DNA of 64,000 bases from Bacillus sp. FJAT-28004. Lineage in GTDB: Bacteria; Bacillota; Bacilli; Paenibacillales; Paenibacillaceae. Below, piece after piece: positions 34,315 to 42,527 of this stretch. The translations under genes were made by a program, and so were the position numbers. The stretch's first letter is position 1. Each line of letters opens with the position of its first letter. Under the pieces are notes generated by a model, which did not search any database, was not told where the DNA came from, and worked only from the letters and a program-made list of their open reading frames with translations. Where the stretch lies: NCBI RefSeq assembly GCF_001280845.1, contig NZ_LGHP01000001.1:4199093-4263092 (forward strand). Direction: 5' to 3'.

Positions 34315-36534
34315 ATGACCATAAGAAGCGAATCAACTGCAGCAAAGAAAGTTTTCATTCCCCTCCTCATTATGGCTCTCCTCAGTTCGATACTGACTGG
34401 CTATGCCAGCTCAGTTCGTGCCGAGGCGGCAGCGCCGCAGCTGCCGACCTTTGACATTCCGGCATTAACGGAGGAGCATAAAGCTTCTCCGCTGCCCAAT
34501 GTTATTGTAGTAGCTACAGGAGGAACGATAGCCGGTAAAGCAAGCAATAATGACCCTACCAACTTCCAAAGTTACGCAGCAGGCACGTATAAGATGGCGG
34601 ATATGGTAGCCCAGCTGCCTGGAAAAAATAAAATTGCTGATGTCTCTACTTATCAATTCGGCAACAAAGGTTCGAGCGGCTACAGTATGAAAGATCTCTA
34701 TGATCTCTCTCTTGCGGTGGACGCAGCGCTTGAAATTTACGATAGTGTAGTTGTTACGACAGGTACGGACACGATGGAGGAAATTGCTTATTTCCTCGAT
34801 CTAACGGTTCAAAGTGAGAAGCCAGTAGTCGTAACGGGCTCGATGAGACCTTGGGATGTTATTGGAACGGATGCTCCAGCCAACTTATATCAAGCGATTA
34901 AGGTAGCAGGGAGCGGCAAGACAAAATGGTTTGGCACCGTCGTTATGCTGAACGATGTCATTCATGCAGCACGTGAGGTAACCAAGAGCAATTCGCACCG
35001 GACGGATACGTTCGAGTCACCGATGTTCGGCGTGCTTGGCTACGTTGATGATGCAGCGGTGCGCATGTATCGTCTGAATGCAAGGGCGCTCAAGGCTGGT
35101 CAAGCGGATTGGGCAACACCATTTGATTTGAAAAATATATCGAAGGACAGTCTTCCTATAGTGGAAATCGTATATAGCTACCAAGAAGCAGGCGGCGGCG
35201 CCATTCGTGCTTTGGTAGCAGACGGAGCCAAGGGGATTGTTACAGCTGGTACTGGTGCGGCTGGTATTTCCTCGAAAATGAGCGCGGCACGTTCCGCAGC
35301 GATTAAAGACCACGGCGTTACGTTCGTTTCGACGACAAGAACAGGCTCTGGGACTATCACTGGCGGCGGCAACGGCGTAATTGCCGGAGACAATTTAAAC
35401 CCGCAGCATGCACGTATTATGCTTATGCTGTCACTGGCATTCTCGAATGATTTTGCTACAGTGAAGAACTGGTTTGAAACGGTAGGCACACAAGATATTA
35501 CGATTGATGTGCCGGAAACGCCAGTAACGCCTACACCGACACCGACTCCACCAGTAGAAGGCGGTTCGGGTGGATCGGGCGGTAATGTACCAAACAAAGG
35601 ACAGGTTTCGATTGGTGCAGGCAGCGCAGGTATGCTTGGCTTGGATGATAGTGTAACGGTATCTATTCCGGCAGGAGCGACAAAGGAGCAAATGCTGCTT
35701 TCCATTGAGAAGCTGACAGGAAATAGCGGAATCATTGATCCTTCAAGCAAGCTTGTATCGCCAATTTTTGAAATACACAAGTCGATTTCAGCTAATTTCT
35801 TGTTTCCAGCGACGTTGACCTTTAAGTTCGATACCACTTTGGTCAAGGATGGACAGACGGCATCCGTATTCTATTACGATGAAGTGAAGAAGCAATGGGT
35901 AGAGATGGGCGGTGTAATAAAGGACAATTTTATTACTGTGAACTCTGATCATTTCACTAAGTTTGCCGTATTCGCAGTGGACAAGAAGGTTGAAGAAGTA
36001 CCTTCCTTTACAGACATATCAAGCCACTGGGCAGAGGCTGCTATTAATGAGGCGGTTGCTTCCGGTATTGTGAAGGGATATTCAGACGGTACATTTAAAC
36101 CAAATAAAACCGTTACGCGAGCGGAATTTTCTGTTATGCTGATGGGCGCATTGAAAGCGGAGGGTGAAGGTGCGGTGCTTGCCTTTGCTGATAGTGCAAA
36201 AATCGCGGCTTGGGCAAAGGATGCAGTTGCTCATGCGGTCAAAGCGGACATTATTAGCGGATATCCAGACGGAACCTTCCGCCCAGGCGCAAACATTTTG
36301 CGTATGGAAATGGTATCGATTATTGCGAGTGGTGCCGGATTAACGTTGGATCCGAATGCGACAACCAGCTTTGCTGATAACAAGGAAATCCCGGCGTGGG
36401 CGAAGGGTGCTGTCAAAGCGGTTAGCGATAAAGGCATCATTCAAGGCCGGACGGGCAATATCTTTGCTCCGAAAGCTACGGCAACGCGGGCAGATGCGAT
36501 TACGGTTATTATGAATATGCTTAAGAGCAAGTAG
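34315..36534 (+). CDS. S-layer-anchored L-asparaginase (three SLH domains)
   Basis: The 739-residue protein has a signal peptide and an asparaginase domain (about 45-400) nearly identical to the preceding protein, with both catalytic Thr blocks present. A Thr/Pro and Gly/Ser linker (about 402-425) follows, then a ZU5-like beta domain (about 428-560) and three SLH repeats (about 565-739) with anchoring motifs TRAE, LRME and TRAD. The SLH repeats would bind pyruvylated wall polysaccharide and keep the enzyme at the cell surface. GGGGGAGGAG precedes the ATG. It is co-transcribed with the unanchored copy. Confidence 0.92.
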   Translation: MTIRSESTAAKKVFIPLLIMALLSSILTGYASSVRAEAAAPQLPTFDIPALTEEHKASPLPNVIVVATGGTIAGKASNNDPTNFQSYAAGTYKMADMVAQLPGKNKIADVSTYQFGNKGSSGYSMKDLYDLSLAVDAALEIYDSVVVTTGTDTMEEIAYFLDLTVQSEKPVVVTGSMRPWDVIGTDAPANLYQAIKVAGSGKTKWFGTVVMLNDVIHAAREVTKSNSHRTDTFESPMFGVLGYVDDAAVRMYRLNARALKAGQADWATPFDLKNISKDSLPIVEIVYSYQEAGGGAIRALVADGAKGIVTAGTGAAGISSKMSAARSAAIKDHGVTFVSTTRTGSGTITGGGNGVIAGDNLNPQHARIMLMLSLAFSNDFATVKNWFETVGTQDITIDVPETPVTPTPTPTPPVEGGSGGSGGNVPNKGQVSIGAGSAGMLGLDDSVTVSIPAGATKEQMLLSIEKLTGNSGIIDPSSKLVSPIFEIHKSISANFLFPATLTFKFDTTLVKDGQTASVFYYDEVKKQWVEMGGVIKDNFITVNSDHFTKFAVFAVDKKVEEVPSFTDISSHWAEAAINEAVASGIVKGYSDGTFKPNKTVTRAEFSVMLMGALKAEGEGAVLAFADSAKIAAWAKDAVAHAVKADIISGYPDGTFRPGANILRMEMVSIIASGAGLTLDPNATTSFADNKEIPAWAKGAVKAVSDKGIIQGRTGNIFAPKATATRADAITVIMNMLKSK

Positions 36535-36549
36535 TGGTTTGAACGAAAA

Positions 36550-36601
36550 AAAAGGGCGGTTTTTAAAGGTCGAATAGGACCTTTAAGAGCCGCCTTTTTT
36601 T
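36550..36601 (+). terminator. Terminator of the asparaginase operon
   Basis: An outer stem GGGCGG/CCGCC and inner stem TAAAGGTC/GGACCTTTA are followed by seven T. It can also serve the convergent gene. Confidence 0.88.
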
Positions 36602-36624
36602 CAGGCCATGCAGCAAATTTTAAA

Positions 36625-38454
36625 CTAGAGCCCCGCTTGGAATAATAGGCGCGCTGTTTCAGGTGGATGAGAAAGGGGGAAGTGGTGACCGTGTGCTAGC
36701 AGCTGAGTAGGAACTGTGCTGTAAGTTTTCGGTATCGTATACACGCGGTCCTGTGAGCCCCAAATGATACTGACCCGTTTCTCATCCCATTGTTCGGGTT
36801 GGTGTCGGAAATGCTCATCTTTTGTTAACTCAACGAGTGTGTCAGCCAGAGTGGCTCTAACGCGCGGGGAGCTGAGTTCGTTCAAGATATATTCCAAATA
36901 GCCCTTAGGGATTTGACTGATCCTCTCGAAGCATCCCTGCAATACAAGCTCTTTGCGCAAAGTTGCTAAGGAAACATGGGACAAAAGCATACGATTGACG
37001 ATTCTACTCCTGTATCTGCTGTTCGCATGGTGAAGCGCTGGCTGTAATAAATGTACGGCTTGAATACGCTCTGGCAAACGCTCCATGACCTTGGCTGCGA
37101 GCAATGCTCCATAGGAATGGCCGATTAAAGTAACCGATTCAGGTTGTGATGTAATAGCGGACATAATAGCCTCGACATGTCCGTTTACTACGTTTGCGGG
37201 ATGATGGTGATAGGGTGATCGCCCAAAGCCTGGTAAATCAGCAATCCACACTTGACGATGCTGCAGCTCTGAAGCTAGCGGTATAAGGCAGTCTGCACCG
37301 CTGAAGGTACCGGGCAGCAAAATAATCGGGTTGCCGCTGCCAGCTTTTTCTAGCGTAGCGAGTGGGCCGCGTTTGCTGCGTACGAAGTTAGGATGACTTG
37401 TTGGCCCATGGGACAAACGATAATCCAAATCGGCGATCACATGCGGGAGAATCGAAAAATCTACAGCGGCAGGAAGTGAATGTTTTTGCTGAATATGCTG
37501 TGTAGATTGTAGAGGGAATGCTTGATTGACAATAAAGCTGAGCGATTCTCGGGGAATGCCTAGCTTGCTGCCTATACGGGTGCTTAAAATCTTGCTCAAA
37601 AGGGATACAGGGATAAAACCGATTGGAGACGGGACGCGAAGTTCCTTATTTATGAGTGTTATTAGCTGGTTCATGTTAAGGCTTGCTGCTTGTTCATCAA
37701 GTAAATAATAGGTGTTGCTGAGAGGTTGTTGCTCGTTCGCGAGGGCAGCGATGAAAGCAGCCGTATGATCCAGATGGACGAGCGGGAGCCAGTTTTTCTT
37801 GCCTCCTGGAACAGTGCCCATAAGTTTTTTTCTCGCCGCTGCTATCAAAATGCCCAACCCACCAGTTTGCTCTGTGTTGCCCGTAGTAGAATCACCGATG
37901 ACTACGCTTGGGTTAACGACGGATAGAGGGTAGCCGGTTTGTTTAGCATGCTGGCGGATATGAAGGTCTGCGTTTATTTTCATTCGCTCATAAGGCGACT
38001 CGTGCTCCAAAAGCTGCATAATGGCTGTTGCATCGTTTAAGTTCGAATCGGTCACAGGACTCTTGAAACCGACGACATGAATGAAATGCAGGGGATTTCC
38101 ATTCTCGTAAAGCTCAGCAGCAAGTGAAGTTAAATGGTTAGCTGCATCAAGAAAAACCTCCTTCGCTTGTTGTTCAGTTAAAAGAATATCCATTGGTCCG
38201 CCAGCGTGTATAATGACATCCGCGTTTTGTATCGCAAGGCGGTCGCTTGAAGATAGGCCCAGTCCTTGCTTCGTCAAATCTCCGATTACGGCTGATAGGA
38301 GACCGGACTCCTCGTGGTTTGTTTGTTTAATAAGTTCCGCTATTCGGCTATGCGAACGTGCTAAAGCAGTAATGCGATGACCGCCTGCAGCTAGCTGTTT
38401 AATAATTTGGGAGCCGACAAAACCTGTTCCGCCCGTCATGAATACATGTGCCAT
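36625..38454 (-). CDS. Fusion of extended SDR (NAD-epimerase type) and alpha/beta hydrolase
   Basis: The protein has about 609 residues from ATG 38454 (GAGGAG 9 bases upstream, MAHVFMTGG). The N-terminal half is an extended short-chain dehydrogenase with TGGTGFVGSQII for NAD(P) and YERMK as catalytic Tyr and Lys. The C-terminal half, from about residue 350, is an alpha/beta hydrolase. It has the nucleophile Ser in GHSYGALLAAK, an oxyanion segment ILLPGTFSGAD and the catalytic His in GHHFPLSHP. The single chain suggests sequential reduction and hydrolysis of one substrate, unknown here. A TetR operator lies in its 5' leader. Confidence 0.85.
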   Translation of the reverse strand: MAHVFMTGGTGFVGSQIIKQLAAGGHRITALARSHSRIAELIKQTNHEESGLLSAVIGDLTKQGLGLSSSDRLAIQNADVIIHAGGPMDILLTEQQAKEVFLDAANHLTSLAAELYENGNPLHFIHVVGFKSPVTDSNLNDATAIMQLLEHESPYERMKINADLHIRQHAKQTGYPLSVVNPSVVIGDSTTGNTEQTGGLGILIAAARKKLMGTVPGGKKNWLPLVHLDHTAAFIAALANEQQPLSNTYYLLDEQAASLNMNQLITLINKELRVPSPIGFIPVSLLSKILSTRIGSKLGIPRESLSFIVNQAFPLQSTQHIQQKHSLPAAVDFSILPHVIADLDYRLSHGPTSHPNFVRSKRGPLATLEKAGSGNPIILLPGTFSGADCLIPLASELQHRQVWIADLPGFGRSPYHHHPANVVNGHVEAIMSAITSQPESVTLIGHSYGALLAAKVMERLPERIQAVHLLQPALHHANSRYRSRIVNRMLLSHVSLATLRKELVLQGCFERISQIPKGYLEYILNELSSPRVRATLADTLVELTKDEHFRHQPEQWDEKRVSIIWGSQDRVYTIPKTYSTVPTQLLAHGHHFPLSHPPETARLLFQAGL

Positions 38455-38479
38455 TAGTAAACACTCCTCTGAAATAATT

Positions 38480-38499
38480 TTAGTACTAATCAGTACTAA
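38480..38499. promoter_or_regulatory. TetR-type operator 2 before the SDR/hydrolase gene
   Basis: TTAGTACTaatcAGTACTAA is a perfect inverted repeat with the same half-site as the operator over the tetR start at 39098-39117. It overlaps a possible promoter (TTGATT-N17-TACTAA on the minus strand) between the two genes. Confidence 0.75.
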
Positions 38500-38513
38500 A
38501 GTAATCAAAAAAA

Positions 38514-39095
38514 TTACTTTAGCATAGAAGCTAAAGCATGAAGCGATTGCTGTAGTATGGTGGGGTCTTGCTGAGCGTGCTGCAGAAACAATCCGCCCTC
38601 GATCGTGGACAAAATTAAGGAAGCCATTGGCTGAGGGGGCAGTTTGCTGTTTATTTCATTTCTAGCGATGCCCTCTGTAATAAGCTGCTCGAGGATCGTT
38701 AATTGTTTGTTGAAAAATACGCTTATCTGTTTCCGAATGGCGGTTGCTTCCATTGGTGTTTGCGTGTATAGCGTTAAAAAAGGACAGCCTCCGAGGCAGT
38801 CGATGTCCTGCAGAGTGAGCGTCTGCATAAGTTTCGTCAGCCTTTCCATAACAGGCAGCTCGGTTTGAGCGGCAATATGAGCTATAAGTGCTTCATATTG
38901 ATCAGTCATCCGCTCAATGATCGTGGACAATATCTCCTCTTTACTCTTGAAATAGTAATAAATATTAGTCTTGGATACTTTGCTCGCTGCAACAATATCA
39001 TCCATGCTTGTGACAAGATAACCTTTGCTCAAAAACAAGTTGGACGCTGTCTGTAGCGCAATTTCGCGATTAGATGTTTTAGAGGTCGTTTTCAT
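38514..39095 (-). CDS. TetR/AcrR-family repressor
   Basis: The 193-residue repressor has an N-terminal helix-turn-helix (NLFLSKGYLVTSMDDIVAASKVSKTNIYYYFKSKEEIL in pattern) and an all-helical ligand-binding domain. The start ATG (39093-39095) is itself part of a 30-bp perfect palindrome, and no ribosome site precedes it. A strong promoter places the likely transcription start at the ATG, so the mRNA is probably leaderless. It is the first gene of a pair with the SDR/hydrolase fusion and should repress both. Confidence 0.88.
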   Translation of the reverse strand: MKTTSKTSNREIALQTASNLFLSKGYLVTSMDDIVAASKVSKTNIYYYFKSKEEILSTIIERMTDQYEALIAHIAAQTELPVMERLTKLMQTLTLQDIDCLGGCPFLTLYTQTPMEATAIRKQISVFFNKQLTILEQLITEGIARNEINSKLPPQPMASLILSTIEGGLFLQHAQQDPTILQQSLHALASMLK

Positions 39096-39122
39096 GATTA
39101 GTACTATACAGTACTAATCATG
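39093..39122. promoter_or_regulatory. TetR-type operator 1 over the tetR start codon
   Basis: A 30-bp perfect palindrome has 13-base arms (39093-39105 and 39110-39122) around ATAC, with core TTAGTACT/AGTACTAA. It covers the -10 element and the ATG of tetR. Confidence 0.85.
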
Positions 39123-39132
39123 AAATTGTCAA
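39103..39132 (-). promoter_or_regulatory. Sigma-A promoter of tetR (leaderless)
   Basis: On the minus strand, TTGACA (39127-39132) and TATAGT (39103-39108) are separated by 18 bases. Only 7 bases separate the -10 from the ATG. Confidence 0.75.
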
Positions 39133-39146
39133 TTATTTCATGAACA

Positions 39147-39182
39147 TAAAAAACCTCCTTGGGTGAGAACACCCAAGAAGGT
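39147..39182 (-). terminator. Terminator of the GH43/DUF6143 pair (minus strand)
   Basis: ACCT-CTTGGGTG pairs with CACCCAAG-AGGT around a four-base loop. A T run follows on the minus strand. Confidence 0.88.
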
Positions 39183-39196
39183 CCGTCATACAAAAT

Positions 39197-39751
39197 TTAA
39201 TACACGCCGTGAACTTCCTCCCACCACCCAACGGAGAGAACGGCGGGAGCGGGATGGTTCATTGCGCTTGTTAAGGTGAAGAGAATGGCTTTGCCTGGTC
39301 CGATGATCCAGTGACCGCTCTTTTCACTTGAGATGCTGGAATATGACGGAATAACACGAGTGGATACCGGAATGGCTGACAGCGCAGTCGTATCCAGATG
39401 GCTGCCGAACTGGATTTGTCCTTGGGGCTGCGGTTTCGGATGAATGGCAAGGTTAGCTGTAGATACCTCATGCGATTGTTTCCCGTGTGTAGGCAAGCTG
39501 GAACAAAAGCAAATTTGCGAGACGAGCTTATCATCTGACAAGTTGCTTAGCACATAAAGATCCAAATAAAGATTAACGCTGGAATGGGGAGGGTTGACCA
39601 AAGCTCCCCAAGTCCGGTTTGCATCGGTCGGATTCAACTGATCGGTTTCGCCTAAAAAATATTTGCCTTGCAGCGATTTATTAAGCGGATTCGTTAAGTT
39701 GACCACACTGACCGGCCCGTAGCCATTCATCGCTTCACCGTCCTCTGTCAT
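39197..39751 (-). CDS. DUF6143-like protein of unknown function
   Basis: The protein has about 184 residues from ATG 39751. An open frame reaches back to a TTG at 39811 without a ribosome site, and ATG 39730 is another candidate, so the start is uncertain. The order LQGKYFLGETDQL, WGALVNPPHSSVNLYLDLYVLSN and a final SVGWWEE resembles the uncharacterized DUF6143 proteins of Bacillus and Paenibacillus. It has no signal peptide. It follows the GH43 gene closely on the same strand, ahead of a shared terminator. Confidence 0.6.
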   Translation of the reverse strand: MTEDGEAMNGYGPVSVVNLTNPLNKSLQGKYFLGETDQLNPTDANRTWGALVNPPHSSVNLYLDLYVLSNLSDDKLVSQICFCSSLPTHGKQSHEVSTANLAIHPKPQPQGQIQFGSHLDTTALSAIPVSTRVIPSYSSISSEKSGHWIIGPGKAILFTLTSAMNHPAPAVLSVGWWEEVHGVY

Positions 39752-39829
39752 AGGCCTATATACCACCATATGATGAAAAATGTGGATCATGCCTATGAAT
39801 CGAAGCGGCAAGGCGACGACTATAAAGAA

Positions 39830-41350
39830 CTATTCTTTGGAGACATGACTGCCCCAAACGGCAATACCTTCTTTGGATAGTGCGCTGAACGTCATCACAT
39901 AGCTGAGTGTGCCTTCATTCCACTGACGGAGAAATGCTCCGTGATACAGCGAGCCGTCAATCGTGAGATCGATAGTAGAAGCGCCAGTGCTTTTCCATGA
40001 GCCGCTTGCGCTTCCGGAGATCGTGCCGTCTTTGTTCAGAGAAAGCAGGGTGGATGGTTTGATATCAGCTGAGATGTCTTTGCCGTGGTTCACATATTTA
40101 TACTCACCGATGAATTGCTCGGTCTTTACGCTCTCAGCGGTTTCGCCTGCGTAACGATGAGGAGCAACGACGGGCCAGCCTTCCGTGTTCATAAGCATTT
40201 GATGAACCCTGACCTCATGGCCTTCGCCGCGAGTTGGGAAACGAGTGTGGAAAATGAGAAACATTTTGCCCGCATCAGGGTCGACATAGGTGGAGTTATG
40301 GCCAGGTGAAACATAACCCGTCCCGATATTTGCGATTTCTCCGTCGACATTGTCCATCTGGAAGTTGCCCATTAGCTTCACCCCATAAGGTGCAATAGAA
40401 GCGTCATCGAACAGCGTTCCGAAGGTGCCAAATGCGTCAATCATTTCCTTGCCCTTTGAGTCTAGGAAGGGGCCGTCGGGATTTTTTGAGCGCGCCACAC
40501 GGATATTGTAACCGCCTTTGGAGTCTAACCCGCCGTAGGAAAGGTATAGATAGTAGTAGTCCGTTTCTTTGTTGTACATCATATAAGGCGCCTCGATGCG
40601 ACTATGATTGTTGCCGAGCAGTCGTTTGCCGTAACCTTGATCGGGATAGGGGAGGCCGGTTTCTGGATTCATTTTCATGATAAAAATACCGCCTGAGTAT
40701 GAGCCATACACCATCCAGAGCATACCGTCTTTATCATAAAATAAATTCGGATCAACGACGTTCGGATGAACGGCCGCATCATACACAGTTCCGTCCTCGC
40801 TCAAATCATTCCACATGCCGGATTTGAGAATCGTTCCTTTATTTTTATAAGGCCCCTCTACCTGATCGGCAACCGCGTAACCAAGCACCGACCGAGGCGA
40901 GTCACCCTTGCACATGCTGTAATACATATAAAATTTGCCGTCCGGCAATTGGATGACATCGCCCGCCCAGAACGTATCGGTCTCGGCCCAAGCAAGCTCC
41001 TCACTCATTTCTGTCAGTACATCCGGTATAATTGGGTTCCCTTCATAGACACTGGAGTTCATCTGCTCCCAGGACATCAGATCCTTCGACTTTGCAGCAG
41101 CGAGATGGGAGCCAAAAATGTAGAAGGTGTCGCGGACTTTGATGATCGACGGATCATGAACGGAAGCGTTAGTGAATGCGGGCTCCTCCATTGTAACCGC
41201 TTCCGATTTTTGCTTATTTGAAGCTTCGTTTGTTGCTGCTGGCTGCTTGCGCTCCTCCGGTGCTGCAGTGTTTCCTTCAGGGTTTCCGCTGCAAGCGCTC
41301 ATGAAAGTCATCATACATACGGTTATCAAAATAATGTTTTGTTTTCTCAA
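39830..41350 (-). CDS. GH43 arabinan endo-1,5-alpha-L-arabinosidase-like lipoprotein
   Basis: The 506-residue protein starts at TTG 41350, with AGGAGG about 9 bases upstream. The signal peptide ends in the lipobox MSAC. The five-bladed propeller carries SVHDPSIIKV (catalytic Asp), VDPNLFYDKDG (pKa-modulating Asp) and SRIEAPYMMY (general acid Glu). The last about 110 residues, from TEQFIGEYKYVNHG to AVWGSH, match the beta-barrel C-terminal domain of Abn2-type arabinanases. It would degrade arabinan or related pectic side chains at the membrane surface. Confidence 0.88.
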   Translation of the reverse strand: MRKQNIILITVCMMTFMSACSGNPEGNTAAPEERKQPAATNEASNKQKSEAVTMEEPAFTNASVHDPSIIKVRDTFYIFGSHLAAAKSKDLMSWEQMNSSVYEGNPIIPDVLTEMSEELAWAETDTFWAGDVIQLPDGKFYMYYSMCKGDSPRSVLGYAVADQVEGPYKNKGTILKSGMWNDLSEDGTVYDAAVHPNVVDPNLFYDKDGMLWMVYGSYSGGIFIMKMNPETGLPYPDQGYGKRLLGNNHSRIEAPYMMYNKETDYYYLYLSYGGLDSKGGYNIRVARSKNPDGPFLDSKGKEMIDAFGTFGTLFDDASIAPYGVKLMGNFQMDNVDGEIANIGTGYVSPGHNSTYVDPDAGKMFLIFHTRFPTRGEGHEVRVHQMLMNTEGWPVVAPHRYAGETAESVKTEQFIGEYKYVNHGKDISADIKPSTLLSLNKDGTISGSASGSWKSTGASTIDLTIDGSLYHGAFLRQWNEGTLSYVMTFSALSKEGIAVWGSHVSKE

Positions 41351-41429
41351 GTAGAAGATCCTCCTAGGTTAACGTCATTTAATTCATATAAATATTAATC
41401 GATTAATAAAATTATTATATCCTAGGCAA

Positions 41430-41460
41430 TAAAAAAGAGAAGGGCTCAGCCCTTCTCTTA
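41430..41460 (-). terminator. Terminator of the cyclophilin gene (minus strand)
   Basis: AAGAGAAGGGC-tca-GCCCTTCTCTT is a perfect 11-bp stem that overlaps the stop codon. A T run follows on the minus strand. Confidence 0.9.
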
Positions 41461-42159
41461 TTTCGTCGTTACTGGTTCTTCGAATGTCATGCCAAGCGTG
41501 TCTACGGTTACTTTTTTCATGGAAATCGGTGTTTCTGGTTTATCGCCCGCGCCAACCTTCTGATTGACGATTTCATCGACCGCTTCCATGCCTTCTGTTA
41601 CTTTGCCGAAAGATGCATATGCGTTATCGAGTGACGGCGCATCTGCTACCATGATGAAAAACTGCGATCCGCCCGTGTCAGGATCGTTCGTGCGTGCCAT
41701 TGAGAGGACGCCGCGTGTATGCTTCAGCTTGTTCTCAAAACCATTGCTGAGAAACTCGCCTGGAATGCTGTATCCTGGACCACCGGTTCCTGAACCTTCT
41801 GGGTCTCCGCCTTGAATCATAAAGCCTGGAATAACGCGGTGGAATATTACGCCATCATAAAAGTTTTTATTAATAAGAGAAATAAAGTTGTTTACGGTAT
41901 TAGGTGCAACCTCTGGGTAAAGCTCAAGTTTAATGATTTTGTCATTACTTAATTGAATCGTTACAACAGGATGCTTGTCCGAGCCAAGAAGCTCAGGGCC
42001 TTCCTCAGCAGGTGCTTCAGTAGGGGGAGTTGTGCTTGTATTGCCACCGCCTGATCCTGTTTTCTCCGTACTCCCGTTTGCACCACAGCCTGATGCTACA
42101 ACGAGCAGAGTAAGTGCAAGAAGAAGCATGATCCCAAGACGTTTGTTCTTAAACAGCAT
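41458..42159 (-). CDS. Cyclophilin-type peptidyl-prolyl isomerase lipoprotein
   Basis: The protein has 233 residues from ATG 42159, with AAGGAGG 8-9 bases upstream. The signal peptide ends in the lipobox VASGC. A Ser/Gly/Thr/Pro linker (about 30-50) precedes the cyclophilin domain, with catalytic FHRVIPGFMIQGGDPEGSG, then SMARTNDPDTGGSQFFI and LDNAYASFGKV. It assists folding of secreted proteins on the outer face of the membrane. It is a single gene with its own terminator. Confidence 0.92.
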   Translation of the reverse strand: MLFKNKRLGIMLLLALTLLVVASGCGANGSTEKTGSGGGNTSTTPPTEAPAEEGPELLGSDKHPVVTIQLSNDKIIKLELYPEVAPNTVNNFISLINKNFYDGVIFHRVIPGFMIQGGDPEGSGTGGPGYSIPGEFLSNGFENKLKHTRGVLSMARTNDPDTGGSQFFIMVADAPSLDNAYASFGKVTEGMEAVDEIVNQKVGAGDKPETPISMKKVTVDTLGMTFEEPVTTK

Positions 42160-42288
42160 TTCAATATCCTCCTTAAATTTGCGAATGCAAATGACCTCGA
42201 AACGATCTGATTCACGCAGCATTCACCTTTTATATCCAACTTGTATAATATCATATTGCATGATTTAAATGCGAATCCATCGTAACTC

Positions 42289-42317
42289 TTGCGCGAAAAG
42301 CTGCGATTCGCTATAAT
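42289..42317 (+). promoter_or_regulatory. Sigma-A promoter for the His leader and HisRS paralog
   Basis: TTGCGC (42289-42294) and TATAAT (42312-42317) are separated by 17 bases. A transcript would start near 42324 and carry a leader of about 200 bases. Confidence 0.7.
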
Positions 42318-42348
42318 CACATTAATTCAGTCGAAGGGATTGGGTCCT

Positions 42349-42396
42349 ATGTACACATTCCAATTGAATCAGCTTCATCATTTCACCAAGCGTTAG
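42349..42396 (+). CDS. Putative His-rich leader peptide (MYTFQLNQLHHFTKR)
   Basis: A 15-codon frame begins with ATG 9 bases after AAGGGA and contains two adjacent His codons (CAT CAT, 42376-42381) just before a stacked set of alternative hairpins. It lies in the leader of a HisRS-like gene. The architecture matches the leader peptides of transcription attenuators, with ribosome stalling at His codons when His-tRNA is scarce. It is too short to be judged by coding statistics, so the call rests on position and structure. Confidence 0.6.
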   Translation: MYTFQLNQLHHFTKR

Positions 42397-42495
42397 CACC
42401 CCTGATCAACATTCAGGGTGGGCTAGCGCTTCTCGCGTTGGCCTCCCTGCAGCATACGATGCGCGCAGGACCAAGAGGTCCTGCGCGTTTTTTTT
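42389..42495 (+). promoter_or_regulatory. Putative transcription attenuator before the HisRS paralog
   Basis: Segment 1 (42389-42405) pairs with segment 2 (42413-42430). Segment 2 can instead pair with segment 3 (42435-42449). Segment 3 overlaps a small hairpin (42447-42468) that would block the 5' arm of a strong terminator, CGCGCAGGACC/GGTCCTGCGCG (42462-42487), followed by eight T. A ribosome stalled at the His codons leaves 1:2 free to form and favours read-through. A ribosome at the leader stop covers segment 1 and favours termination. Confidence 0.6.
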
Positions 42496-42527
42496 ATTCC
42501 AATAATTTAGGGAGAGGAATGATCGTG

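Noticed and set aside
35178..35846. 222-residue minus-strand frame opposite the anchored asparaginase
   Set aside because: It is the antisense of a conserved catalytic and linker region, rich in Pro and Ala as expected from the complement of Gly-rich codons.
42400..42495. T-box riboswitch before the HisRS paralog
   Set aside because: AGGGTGGG resembles the T-box bulge and its TGGG would fit tRNA-His, but the rest of the T-box consensus is missing. The leader (about 165 bases to the terminator) is too short for a stem I with specifier loop, and no such stem is visible. A leader-peptide attenuator fits better.
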